A program made the translations under genes and the position numbers. From Minisyncoccota bacterium (GTDB lineage: Bacteria; Patescibacteriota; Minisyncoccia; UBA6257; 1-14-0-10-40-38): a DNA stretch of 13,727 nt. The notes beneath the pieces were generated by a model. The model ran no database searches. It had not been told where the DNA came from and saw only the letters and a program-made list of their open reading frames with translations. The stretch is taken from the NCBI GenBank assembly GCA_020052135.1, contig JAGVPS010000035.1, positions 1 through 13,727 of the forward strand. The letters run 5' to 3'. Below, in pieces: positions 1 through 5,955 of this stretch; the first letter of the stretch is position 1, and each line of letters opens with the position of its first letter.

Positions 1-254
1 CCCACGACAAATCCGCCCGCCTCTTTTGCCCCCTTCGCGGCATAGTACGGCATTCCGGTTGTCGCGCCCGTGAGGAGCACCATGCCCGCGCGAGCAATTT
101 CTCTTCCTATCTCCTCGGCCCGTTCCGGAGCATCAATGGCGCAGTGCCCCGTTTGCGCGGATCCAGAAACCGCGATAGTGCCCCGGATACAACGAGTTCG
201 GGTAAGTTCAGAGTGAGTGGTTGTTGCAAAATGAGCTTTGGATGATTTTCTCAT
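1..254 (-). CDS. SLOG/LOG-family (TIGR00725-like) nucleotide-binding protein, partial
   Basis: This frame runs off the left edge of the window, so the C-terminus is missing. The 84 visible codons start at ATG 254. After a basic, Thr-rich lead of about 28 residues comes a Rossmann-like opening, TIAVSGSA, then AEEIGREIARAG, VLLTGATTGMPYYAAKGA and KEAGGFVV. This pattern (first beta strand, helix, then a Gly-rich phosphate-binding turn followed by AAKGA) is typical of the SLOG superfamily, which includes LOG phosphoribohydrolases, DprA and the uncharacterised TIGR00725 group. Members bind nucleotides or nucleotide-derived ligands; the substrate cannot be told from this fragment. The start lies 34 bp after the stop of the metallo-beta-lactamase gene on the same strand, so the two are probably co-transcribed. 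Confidence 0.75.
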   Translation of the reverse strand, partial: MRKSSKAHFATTTHSELTRTRCIRGTIAVSGSAQTGHCAIDAPERAEEIGREIARAGMVLLTGATTGMPYYAAKGAKEAGGFVV

Positions 255-288
255 GTGGTTTTTTAAAAATCGTTTCGTGTAATGATTA

Positions 289-1638
289 TTATAGCATTAC
301 TTCTTCCCCTAAATCAGGAATGTGTGTGGAAACCGAAAATGTTTCTTGTATTTTTTTCTCCAATGCGGTTGCTTCCTCTGTTTCCCCCTGCACTATAAAG
401 AGACGTTTCACCGATGAGGCGAGCGGGCGGAACCATTCGATGAGCTGATGCTGGTCAGCGTGCGCCGAATAGCCTCCAATCGCTTTCACGCGCGCGTGCA
501 CGGGAATTTCATCTCCTAAAATATGCACGGTTGACGCACCGTCTAAAATTTGCCGGCCGAGCGATCCCTTCGCCTGGTATCCCACGATGAGGAGCGTGCT
601 TTTGGGATCCGACAAATACCGTTTCTCGTGGTGGAGAATTCTGCCGCCGTTCGACATGCCCGATCCGGCAATGATGACCTTCGCTCCTAGGACGTCGTTG
701 ATTGCTTTTGATTCTTCGGTGCTGAGTGTTTTTCGGAAACCAGGGAATTCAAATAAAGGGTGTTTCTCTCCGGGGGCGCGCCGGAGCGTCTCGGGCGTGA
801 AGTAATCGCTGTGCGTGCGATAGACATCCGTCATCTTGATGGCAAGCGGACTGTCAAGAAATACTGGAATTTTAGGGAGTTTATCCGCTTCCATGAGCGC
901 GTGAATTTCAAAGAGTATCTCCTGTGTCCGTTCGGTGGCAAACGCAGGAATGAGAAGCGTGCCCTTTCTTTCAATCGTTTCTTTAATCATGGATCGAAGC
1001 AGTTCGGTGCGTTCTGGTAATGCTTCATGGAGCCGTCCGCCGTATGTGGACTCGATGAGCGCATAGTCGGCGCTCTGCGGCAATTCCCACGGCCCGATGA
1101 GTGGCGCGGGCGAATTTCCTAAATCTCCGGAGAAGATAATCTTTTTACCCCCTACTTCTATAAGTAGAAACGCAGAACCTAAAATATGCCCGGCATTGAA
1201 AAAAGTTACTCGAAACGGACCTACGGCAATTGGCTCGTGGTAACGAATACCCCGCCACCGCGTAATCAAGGCCTCCACATCAGCTGTTTCATAAAGCAGG
1301 GGGAGTCTAAACTTTTCCGCCTCTTTTGAAAGCACGTGCTCGGAGTCAAGGAGCGTGAGATGCGCCATGTCCCGCGTGGCCGAGGTTGCGTACACTGTTC
1401 CTTTAAATCCATCTTTCACAAGTTTCGGCAACCGGCCGATGTGGTCGATGTGCGCGTGCGTGACAAACACCGCCGCGATAGATTGAGGGTCGTACGTAAA
1501 CGGTTCCCAGTTGTGCCGCTCGCAGAAGTTGGATCCTTGATGCAGTCCGCAGTCAACAAAGATGCTCGCCCCTTCATGCTCCAACACATAGTTTGATCCC
1601 GTTACCATCTGTGCGCCGCCCGCGAACGTAAGTTTCAT
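289..1638 (-). CDS. Beta-CASP metallo-beta-lactamase ribonuclease (YSH1/COG1236-like)
   Basis: The 449-residue protein has the complete metallo-beta-lactamase plus beta-CASP layout. The metal-binding HAHIDH is at residues 61-66, the next histidine is in AGHILGSA (H151), and the bridging aspartate is in FSGDLG (D172). The beta-CASP insertion starts near ESTYGGR (196-202) and carries PAFATERTQE (231-240) and SGMSNGGRILHH (326-337). The final histidine is in GGYSAHAD (388-395). Relatives are cytoplasmic endo- or 5'-3' exoribonucleases that process mRNA or rRNA using two zinc ions. Length and motif spacing fit the bacterial Ysh1-like group better than RNase J, which is longer. The ATG at 1638 is supported by an extended -10 box placed for a leaderless message. 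It is probably the first gene of an operon with the SLOG gene downstream. Confidence 0.9.
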   Translation of the reverse strand: MKLTFAGGAQMVTGSNYVLEHEGASIFVDCGLHQGSNFCERHNWEPFTYDPQSIAAVFVTHAHIDHIGRLPKLVKDGFKGTVYATSATRDMAHLTLLDSEHVLSKEAEKFRLPLLYETADVEALITRWRGIRYHEPIAVGPFRVTFFNAGHILGSAFLLIEVGGKKIIFSGDLGNSPAPLIGPWELPQSADYALIESTYGGRLHEALPERTELLRSMIKETIERKGTLLIPAFATERTQEILFEIHALMEADKLPKIPVFLDSPLAIKMTDVYRTHSDYFTPETLRRAPGEKHPLFEFPGFRKTLSTEESKAINDVLGAKVIIAGSGMSNGGRILHHEKRYLSDPKSTLLIVGYQAKGSLGRQILDGASTVHILGDEIPVHARVKAIGGYSAHADQHQLIEWFRPLASSVKRLFIVQGETEEATALEKKIQETFSVSTHIPDLGEEVML

Positions 1639-1644
1639 ATATTC

Positions 1645-1653
1645 ATTATAACA
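1645..1653 (-). promoter_or_regulatory. Extended -10 promoter of the beta-CASP gene, leaderless type
   Basis: Read on the minus strand this is TGTTATAAT, a full TGn-TATAAT extended -10 box. Six bases separate it from the ATG at 1638, so the predicted +1 is the A of the start codon. No -35 consensus and no Shine-Dalgarno sequence are visible. Confidence 0.65.
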
Positions 1654-1685
1654 ACAACGATATAAATAACAGACAGCCCATTATA

Positions 1686-2693
1686 CTATGTCTCCGGAAA
1701 ACCTTGCATAAAGTTGTGCCATAACTTATATCCGTTGCAGTGTGAGAGCGTCCCTGCGTAGGAAGACAGATTTTCTTCTCGCAATAGTCGAATCATGCGT
1801 CGACAAGTAGCGGTGCGCAACAGCCGATGATGCGGCCGAAGCACATATCCCAGAAAATCTATGCCCTGCGAATACTTCCGCAGTTCTATTTTTCGTTCAT
1901 GGAGCACGAGCGTAAGTTTCTCCATAAGAAACGACCTGATCGGCTCCAGAAATTGTTCTAGTATCTCACGATCGTGAGATACTAGAACAAAATCATCGCA
2001 GTACCGAACATACCATTTAACACGAAGTGTCCGCTTCACAAATTGGTCAAGTTCGTTGAGGTATATATTCGAAAAGAGTTGGCTCGTTACGTTGCCAAGA
2101 GGCAACCCTTTGCCGGAACTTACATGAAAGCTGTTAATTACGATATCAATTAACGCAATCGTTCGGCAATCAGTAATTTTTCGCGCAATCAATGCGCGAA
2201 GTATAGTTTGGTCTATTGAATCAAAAAACTTTCTGATGTCGCACTTCAAAGCATACGCAGGTAATCGAAAATTCGCGCTTGCTTTTCGTAAAAAGAACTC
2301 GAGTCGAGCAACCCCCGCGTGCGTGCCTTTATTGATACGGGAAGAAAATGAATCGTATATAAAACTGCGGTCAAATATCGGGTAGAGTACACGAAACATG
2401 GCCTGATGGAGCACCCGATCCCGCACGCTCGCCTTGTGGATATGCCGCAATTTGGGATCGCTGATGTAGAATGAAACATATGGTCCATGGCGATATGTCC
2501 CCGAAGAAAGTTCTTTGTGCAATTGAAAGAGGTTATCTTCAAGCGCCATTTCAAAAAGCTCTACATCTTTTTTATTGCGCTTACCACGACTAAATTCTCT
2601 CCACGCAAGAAATAAATTTTCCAAAGAAATTATATGCTCGAACAAAGTCCCGGAAGTAAGCCCCCCCCCGACGGAAACGTTAAAATTATTCAT
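1686..2693 (-). CDS. DGR reverse transcriptase
   Basis: This 335-residue RNA-dependent DNA polymerase copies the TR RNA into mutagenised cDNA for transfer into the target gene. The N-terminal stretch HIISLENLFLAWREF...GKRNKKDV (20-44) and PKLRHIHKASVRDRVLHQA (80-98) are typical of DGR enzymes. Motif A is CDIRKFFDSID (151-161). The DGR-type motif 4 is GLPLGNVTSQLFSNIYLNEL (196-215), with SQ where group II intron RTs usually have SP. The catalytic YCDD is at 231-234, followed by GIDFLGYVLRPHHRLLR (277-293). No maturase or endonuclease domain follows, which argues against a group II intron. The first 16 residues include a Gly run encoded by a G9 tract and overlap avd; a TTG start at 2645 (residue 17, just before FEHIISLENL) would fit the family length better. 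The gene stops 47 bp before the beta-CASP gene on the same strand. Confidence 0.93.
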   Translation of the reverse strand: MNNFNVSVGGGLTSGTLFEHIISLENLFLAWREFSRGKRNKKDVELFEMALEDNLFQLHKELSSGTYRHGPYVSFYISDPKLRHIHKASVRDRVLHQAMFRVLYPIFDRSFIYDSFSSRINKGTHAGVARLEFFLRKASANFRLPAYALKCDIRKFFDSIDQTILRALIARKITDCRTIALIDIVINSFHVSSGKGLPLGNVTSQLFSNIYLNELDQFVKRTLRVKWYVRYCDDFVLVSHDREILEQFLEPIRSFLMEKLTLVLHERKIELRKYSQGIDFLGYVLRPHHRLLRTATCRRMIRLLREENLSSYAGTLSHCNGYKLWHNFMQGFPET

Positions 2694-3011
2694 AGTCTAT
2701 ATGAATTATTTAAGCATATATACTCTCTGGCGAATAAAATTCCCAAACGAGATCGCTTTGGAATCTGGATGCGGGTTGAATCGCTGACTCTTGAGGCATA
2801 CGAAAACGTCATCAGCGCGGCCTTTGCGCCAAAACCAGAAAAGCAAATTCCTCTCAAGCGCACACGAATAAAAATTGAAATCCTTAAACGTTTAATCCGC
2901 CTCACCCGCGAGCTGAATATTATAGAAGAAAAGCACTATCTTAACCTGGAATCCCAGCTTCAAACAATATCCAAAATGCTCGCGGGCTGGCTGAAGTTTG
3001 TGGAAAGCTAG
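2634..3011 (+). CDS. avd: DGR accessory variability protein Avd (four-helix bundle)
   Basis: A basic, all-helical 125-residue protein that matches the Avd family, which forms a pentamer binding the reverse transcriptase and TR RNA and is required for mutagenic homing. Helix 1 covers about 17-35 (IIHSLYELFKHIYSLANK), followed by IPKRDRFGIWMRVESL (36-51) and a helix to about 64. The loop PKPEKQIPLKRTRIKIEILK (67-86) leads into LIRLTRELNIIEEKHYLNLE (87-106), and the end is SKMLAGWLKF (113-122). The start is uncertain: ATG 2634 gives an unusual 16-residue lead containing Pro-Pro-Pro from a C9 tract and overlaps the RT 5' end. Unusually, avd is on the opposite strand to the RT, TR and target. It ends 8 bp before the TR, so the two would be convergent. 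Confidence 0.88.
   Translation: MLEQSPGSKPPPDGNVKIIHSLYELFKHIYSLANKIPKRDRFGIWMRVESLTLEAYENVISAAFAPKPEKQIPLKRTRIKIEILKRLIRLTRELNIIEEKHYLNLESQLQTISKMLAGWLKFVES
2661..2669. repeat. C9/G9 homopolymer at the overlapping 5' ends of avd and RT
   Basis: Nine consecutive C on the plus strand lie inside the first codons of both avd (Pro run) and the reverse transcriptase (Gly run). A change of one base would shift both N-terminal frames at once. It could be a slippage switch, an assembly or sequencing uncertainty, or irrelevant if the RT starts at TTG 2645. Confidence 0.9.
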
Positions 3012-3018
3012 CAGACTT

Positions 3019-3139
3019 CGGAGCGGACCGCGCTCGAGGAGTTTCGGTTGTCCACGTCGTACCAGTTGACGTGAAGCTTGCGATTGTCCGAGTTCCAATT
3101 CATGTTCGGCACGTTGCCGTCACGATCACGCGAGCCCGT
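3019..3139 (-). repeat. DGR template repeat (TR)
   Basis: This non-coding copy aligns without gaps to 3461-3581 (offset 442) with 16 differences in 121 bp. At every difference the minus strand has A here and G in the other copy, which makes this the adenine-rich template. Read in the target's frame it is rich in AAY codons (Asn), for example NVPNMNWNSDNRKLHVNWYD, the hallmark of a TR whose adenines sit in first and second codon positions. The 3' end (minus strand; plus 3019-3033) is 15 bp, adenine-free and identical in the VR, as expected for the initiation of mutagenic homing (IMH) segment. Beyond it the copies diverge slightly, with a TAG here against the TAA target stop. The TR lies between the avd stop and the target-gene terminator. 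Confidence 0.93.
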
Positions 3140-3351
3140 TATTGCCCAATCTCATCCATATCACCGACCGTCCCCGTGGGAACGATCTGCGTTCATCCCC
3201 GACACAGAGGGTTTTCTTTTGCGCCGATAGGCGAGTAGGTCTCGCATATTTTTCGCGACCAAGGTCAGGCAAGCAGTTCGCTAGCATTCTCTTTTGGCAA
3301 ACCAATATCGGATTGTTCCGATTGGTTGTAGTAGCCATATAACATTGTATC
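3140..3351. other. TR upstream spacer without a convincing gene
   Basis: About 210 bp between the TR and the target terminator. Short open frames here do not resemble proteins. An imperfect hairpin ACCAAT(AT)CGGA-TTGT-TCCGATTGGT lies at 3301-3326. The stretch probably encodes the 5' part of the TR RNA; in studied DGRs, sequence flanking the TR is needed for RT/Avd binding. Confidence 0.4.
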
Positions 3352-3353
3352 AA
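3325..3353 (-). promoter_or_regulatory. Candidate promoter for the TR RNA
   Basis: On the minus strand TTGATA (3348-3353) and TACAAC (3325-3330) are 17 bp apart. They are just downstream of the target gene's terminator and about 185 bp upstream of the TR. The -10 is weak, and other AT-rich hexamers in 3325-3360 are possible, so the assignment is tentative. Confidence 0.3.
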
Positions 3354-3397
3354 AATTAAAATGGGGTGCACACCTGCGTTTGCAAATGCACGCCCCA
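3352..3397 (-). terminator. Probable terminator of the DGR target gene
   Basis: On the minus strand a bulged stem pairs TGGGG(CG)TGCA with TGCACCCCA (plus 3362-3397) and is followed by ATTTTAATTTT (plus 3352-3361). It lies about 50 bp beyond the target stop codon. Confidence 0.6.
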
Positions 3398-3451
3398 AAC
3401 TCTTGTTTGATTACCTGTTCCCGAGGGAACAAGGTTAAAAATACAAGAGTT
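3398..3451. repeat. Inverted repeat (cruciform) immediately after the VR
   Basis: Outer arms AACTCTTGT (3398-3406) and ACAAGAGTT (3443-3451) are perfectly complementary. Inner arms ACCTGTTCCC (3413-3422) and GGGAACAAGGT (3425-3435) pair with one bulged base around a minimal loop. No T tract follows on either strand, and a separate terminator lies beyond it. In the Bordetella phage BPP-1 DGR, a hairpin or cruciform just downstream of the VR is needed for efficient target recognition, and this element is in the same place. Confidence 0.75.
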
Positions 3452-4157
3452 AGCGAACTGCGGAGCGGACCGCGCCCGAGGAGCTTCGGTCGTCCACGCC
3501 GCACCAGTCGACGCGAAGCCCGCGATCGTCCGAGTTCCAACTCATGCCCGGCACGTCGCCGCCACGATCACGCGAGCCCGCACAGATGGTCCAGAACTTC
3601 TCGTCGAGGTGCTCACCGGTCTCCGAGAAATAGCACATCTCGTGAAGCCAACGCTCCATGAGCGTTTCGCACTCCTCATCACGGAACTGGCTTGCTGATC
3701 TCCCGCGATTTTCTTCGTCCGCCTCCTTACGATTGCGGACCCAGATGCCGTAGGGACCCCCTTCGGCTGTGCGGCAATCAGTGATGACTTCGTCCAGATC
3801 TTCCTGATAGAGATACAAGTCGAATTTGGATCTCGTCACCTGGGCAAGCCGGGCGTAGGTGATGCCCGGCATGACCACGATGAGCCGATCAAATCCTTGC
3901 CTACGCTCCGGGATGCGTAGTGAGGCGACGTTGAGTTCCAGCCCGAAAAGGTCGCGACAGAGCTTGACCCATCGCTGGAGCTGATTCTCGGTCGACATGC
4001 CACGGTCCTCTACGGGCGTCGTGTTTCCACGAAGCAAGGCGAGCACGTCCGCGCGCCGTACCCGCAACACCTTGAAGTCTTCCTCTGTCCAACCGTCCTT
4101 GACCAAGTCGCGGAGAAGCACAAGTACGAATTCCCAGAGCTTTACCAAGAGCTCCAT
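3450..4157 (-). CDS. DGR target protein with C-terminal variable (C-type-lectin/FGE-like) region
   Basis: The 235-residue protein has its last 43 codons coinciding with the VR. The N-terminal 90 residues are helical and charged. The middle contains VVMPGITYARLAQVTRSKFD (about 94-113) and GGPYGIWVRNRKEADEE (about 131-147). Then come LMERWLHEMCYFSETGEHLD (about 167-186), FWTICAGSR and the variable segment ending VDWCGVDDRSSS. The lead into the VR resembles a family seen in CPR bacteria, with 'ERML-ELKYF-ETGKHLD--NWTLC-GSR' before a lectin-like ligand-binding end. No signal peptide or membrane segment is visible, so it is probably cytoplasmic. The ligand is unknown. The gene is visibly GC-richer than the RT and has its own promoter, leader and terminator. 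ATG 4157 is chosen because it follows a weak purine-rich AGAAAGAGA. Confidence 0.85.
   Translation of the reverse strand: MELLVKLWEFVLVLLRDLVKDGWTEEDFKVLRVRRADVLALLRGNTTPVEDRGMSTENQLQRWVKLCRDLFGLELNVASLRIPERRQGFDRLIVVMPGITYARLAQVTRSKFDLYLYQEDLDEVITDCRTAEGGPYGIWVRNRKEADEENRGRSASQFRDEECETLMERWLHEMCYFSETGEHLDEKFWTICAGSRDRGGDVPGMSWNSDDRGLRVDWCGVDDRSSSGAVRSAVR
3461..3581 (-). repeat. DGR variable repeat (VR)
   Basis: This copy lies inside the target gene (residues 193-232) and ends nine bases before its TAA stop. Against the TR, 16 of 29 template adenines are changed and all 16 are now G. The amino-acid results are T-A, D-G (twice), N-D (four), N-G, N-S (two), K-G, H-R, Y-C and S-G. All changes fall in first or second codon positions. 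No non-adenine template position differs within the 121 bp. Confidence 0.93.
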
Positions 4158-4231
4158 TGGATTCTCTTTCTGGCACCAATGGTGCCTATGGCGGAAACTG
4201 CCGCCGCAGGGTTTTTTGACGAACTAGCTTC
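4158..4231 (-). promoter_or_regulatory. Structured 5' leader of the DGR target gene
   Basis: About 68 nt between the predicted transcription start and ATG 4157. It contains two hairpins on the minus strand, GGCGGCAGTTTCCGCC and GGCACCATTGGTGCC (plus 4171-4185). The second lies about 14 bases before the start codon and could affect translation. Confidence 0.45.
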
Positions 4232-4260
4232 AGTATATCACCAAAAATCAATTCTGTCAA
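4232..4260 (-). promoter_or_regulatory. Sigma-70-type promoter of the DGR target gene
   Basis: On the minus strand a perfect TTGACA (4255-4260) and TATACT (4232-4237) are separated by exactly 17 bp. The predicted start is near 4225. Confidence 0.8.
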
Positions 4261-4338
4261 ATACAATACAATGATGTTGCTTTTGTGGAAAGCCTTACGT
4301 GAGACATGTGTTCTATACTGGCGCGTGCTTGAGGATGA

Positions 4339-4378
4339 TGGACCATACTATAGAACGGTCGTCGTATAGTATAGTCCA
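4339..4378. repeat. Inverted repeat between the MurE-like stop and the target promoter
   Basis: Arms TGGACCATACTATA (4339-4352) and TATAGTATAGTCCA (4365-4378) pair at 13 of 14 positions, with weaker pairing outside (GATGATG with CGTCATC). It is about 27 bp past the MurE-like stop codon. There is no T tract, so a factor-independent terminator is only weakly supported; an operator or structured 3' end are alternatives. Confidence 0.5.
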
Positions 4379-4404
4379 CGGGCGCTCGTCATCAACATTT
4401 TTCA

Positions 4405-5751
4405 TCACTGTTTTGCGTTCTGTAACTCTTCCTCTGCTACCCGCCGCTCGTTCCAGGGAATGAGCTTGTCCTGTGCGACGTGTATCCATGCTTCGCTCCC
4501 CTTGCCGGTCGCGACAATGACATCGCCCGCTCTCGCGAGCGTAATCGCTTTTCGAATCGCTTCTCTGCGATCCACAACTTCCATATATATCTTTCCTGTT
4601 CCCCCGGTAACTCCCCCCTGCGCAAATCCCGCGGCAATTTGATCAAGTATCTCCTCGGGCGGTTCATCGTACGGGTCTTCGTTTGTGAGGATGACCGTAT
4701 CACAATACGTTGCCGCGATTTTTCCCATTTCGGGACGCTTCCACTTGTCACGCCCGCCTCCTGCGGAACCTAAAATACAGAGGAGCGAGCTACGTTTTTT
4801 CTTTCGGCTTGTCCGCCCGCGAAAATACCGCTCGCGAAGCGCTTGGTATACAAACTGCAAGGAGTCGGGCGTGTGAGCATAGTCAACAATAAAGTGAAAT
4901 GGCTCATCATGCACAATCTCCATGCGACCAGGAATACCCGGAAACGCGCGCAGTCCATCTCGCACGACATCCCACGAAACACCGTTCGCTTCAAGAACCG
5001 CCGAGGCGGCGGCCGCATTTTCTAAATTGAAATTATTCGAAAGCCAGTCGCCAATGGACACCCGCCCGCCCATGAGCCGTGTCTGAATAAACTGATCCCT
5101 GCCAAAGTAGTGCAGTTCTGCCGTGCATATTTTTTTCTCTCCCCGCTCATCAGAGGTATGGATGCCGCGGGTATGCCCACACACGGATACATGAGCATGG
5201 ATCGCGTCAAAAAAATAATCAGCCGAAGAGTCTTCCTCGTTGATGAAAAACTGCTTCATTTTTTTCTGTGAACGACGAGCGAGGTCGCGGAAAAATTTAA
5301 GCTTTGCTTCCCGATAGTTTTCAAAAGAACCGTGCGCCTCAATATGTTCGGGGTGGAGATTTAAAAAGAGCGCGGCATTAAAATCTATGAAGCGGTGCCG
5401 GTGTTGGGAAATGCCCTGCGACGTTACCTCAATGAGCGCCACGGTACAGCCGGATCGCACCGCGCGGCGCAAAAAACTTTGCAAGAAAAACCGGCCCGGC
5501 ATGGAATTATCGGTTTGATTTTTTTCAACGTGGTTGCCGATTTTCACCCGCACCGAAGAAATGCAGGCGGTTTTCATGCCCGCGCGCTCAAAAATAAAAC
5601 TCAAGAGCTCAACCGTGGTTGATTTCCCCTTGGTTCCGGTCACGCCAATTACTAAAAGCTTTTTTGAAGGGAAGCCGTAGAGCGCGGCTCCGAGCGCCGC
5701 GAGAATATAGTGGTAGATATTTTTTAGAAAAGTCATGCGCTTCTTCTTCAC
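4405..5751 (-). CDS. MurE-like Mur ligase without the N-terminal domain
   Basis: An ATP-dependent ligase of the Mur family, probably adding an amino acid to a UDP-MurNAc peptide in peptidoglycan synthesis. The P-loop GVTGTKGKSTT is at 36-46, EVTSQGISQHRHRFIDF at 108-124, NLHPEHIEAHGSFENYREAK at 131-150, PGRMEIV at 274-280, VDYAHTPDSL at 289-298, GSAGGGRDKWKRPEMG at 328-343 and VATGKGSE at 413-420. Catalytic and C-terminal domains are intact. The usual N-terminal UDP-binding domain of about 90 residues is absent and replaced by a short, partly hydrophobic lead. The DNPR-type motif that contacts diaminopimelate in E. coli MurE reads EDPYDE here, so the added residue cannot be assumed. Start is GTG 5751, or ATG 5736 preceded by GAAGAAGAAG. 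The same family may include non-classical ligases. Confidence 0.85.
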   Translation of the reverse strand: MKKKRMTFLKNIYHYILAALGAALYGFPSKKLLVIGVTGTKGKSTTVELLSFIFERAGMKTACISSVRVKIGNHVEKNQTDNSMPGRFFLQSFLRRAVRSGCTVALIEVTSQGISQHRHRFIDFNAALFLNLHPEHIEAHGSFENYREAKLKFFRDLARRSQKKMKQFFINEEDSSADYFFDAIHAHVSVCGHTRGIHTSDERGEKKICTAELHYFGRDQFIQTRLMGGRVSIGDWLSNNFNLENAAAASAVLEANGVSWDVVRDGLRAFPGIPGRMEIVHDEPFHFIVDYAHTPDSLQFVYQALRERYFRGRTSRKKKRSSLLCILGSAGGGRDKWKRPEMGKIAATYCDTVILTNEDPYDEPPEEILDQIAAGFAQGGVTGGTGKIYMEVVDRREAIRKAITLARAGDVIVATGKGSEAWIHVAQDKLIPWNERRVAEEELQNAKQ

Positions 5752-5790
5752 TGTAATACGAGACAGTAAGAAGTAGCAAGAAAAGAGAGA

Positions 5791-5849
5791 TTCTAAGTTC
5801 TCTGTTTTATGAAACTTTCTGCAGGCTTCTTAAAACAGAGAACTTAGAA
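5791..5849. repeat. Perfect 19-bp inverted repeat upstream of the MurE-like gene
   Basis: TTCTAAGTTCTCTGTTTTA (5791-5809) is exactly complementary to 5831-5849, with a 21-nt spacer. It lies 40-100 bp upstream of the MurE-like start and beyond the terminator of the preceding small gene. Minus-strand sequence after it is pyrimidine-rich (TCTCTCTTTTCTT). An operator, an attenuator-like hairpin or a small repeat element are all possible. Confidence 0.8.
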
Positions 5850-5880
5850 CCGTTGGGAGGGGGGATTTAAAAATGCGAAT

Positions 5881-5938
5881 AAAAAAAGCCCGGACAGCTA
5901 TGGCATGGTTCGAACTCATGCCGTAGTTGTCCGGGGCT
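5881..5938 (-). terminator. Strong hairpin terminator of the small gene 5956-6294
   Basis: On the minus strand a stem of about 21 bp pairs AGCCCCGGACAACTACGGCA and following bases (plus 5917-5938) with plus 5887-5907, leaving a 9-nt loop, and is followed by seven T (plus 5881-5887). It begins 17 bp after the stop codon. Confidence 0.9.
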
Positions 5939-5955
5939 GTTGCTAACCCGCGCGG

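Noticed and set aside
1686..2693. Group II intron or retron reverse transcriptase
   Set aside because: No maturase or HNH domain and no intron RNA domain V-like structure seen. Motif 4 is GLPLGNVTSQ, avd is adjacent, and a TR/VR pair is present.
3126..3398. Open frame of 90 codons on the minus strand over the TR upstream region
   Set aside because: No recognisable protein features, overlaps the TR end and the terminator, and is better explained as non-coding TR RNA sequence.
3019..3581. TR/VR pair as an ordinary decayed gene duplication
   Set aside because: Random decay would give changes of several types; all 16 differences are at minus-strand adenines of one copy, next to an RT and Avd.
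4339..4378. Factor-independent terminator of the MurE-like gene
   Set aside because: The stem is good but AT-rich at its inner end, and no T tract follows on the minus strand, so it is kept only as an inverted repeat.
5884..5940. tRNA-like sequence with GGTTCGAAC and complementary ends
   Set aside because: The TTCGAA lies in the loop of one continuous 21-bp stem followed by a T7 tract on the minus strand. There is no D-arm or anticodon arm, so it is a terminator.
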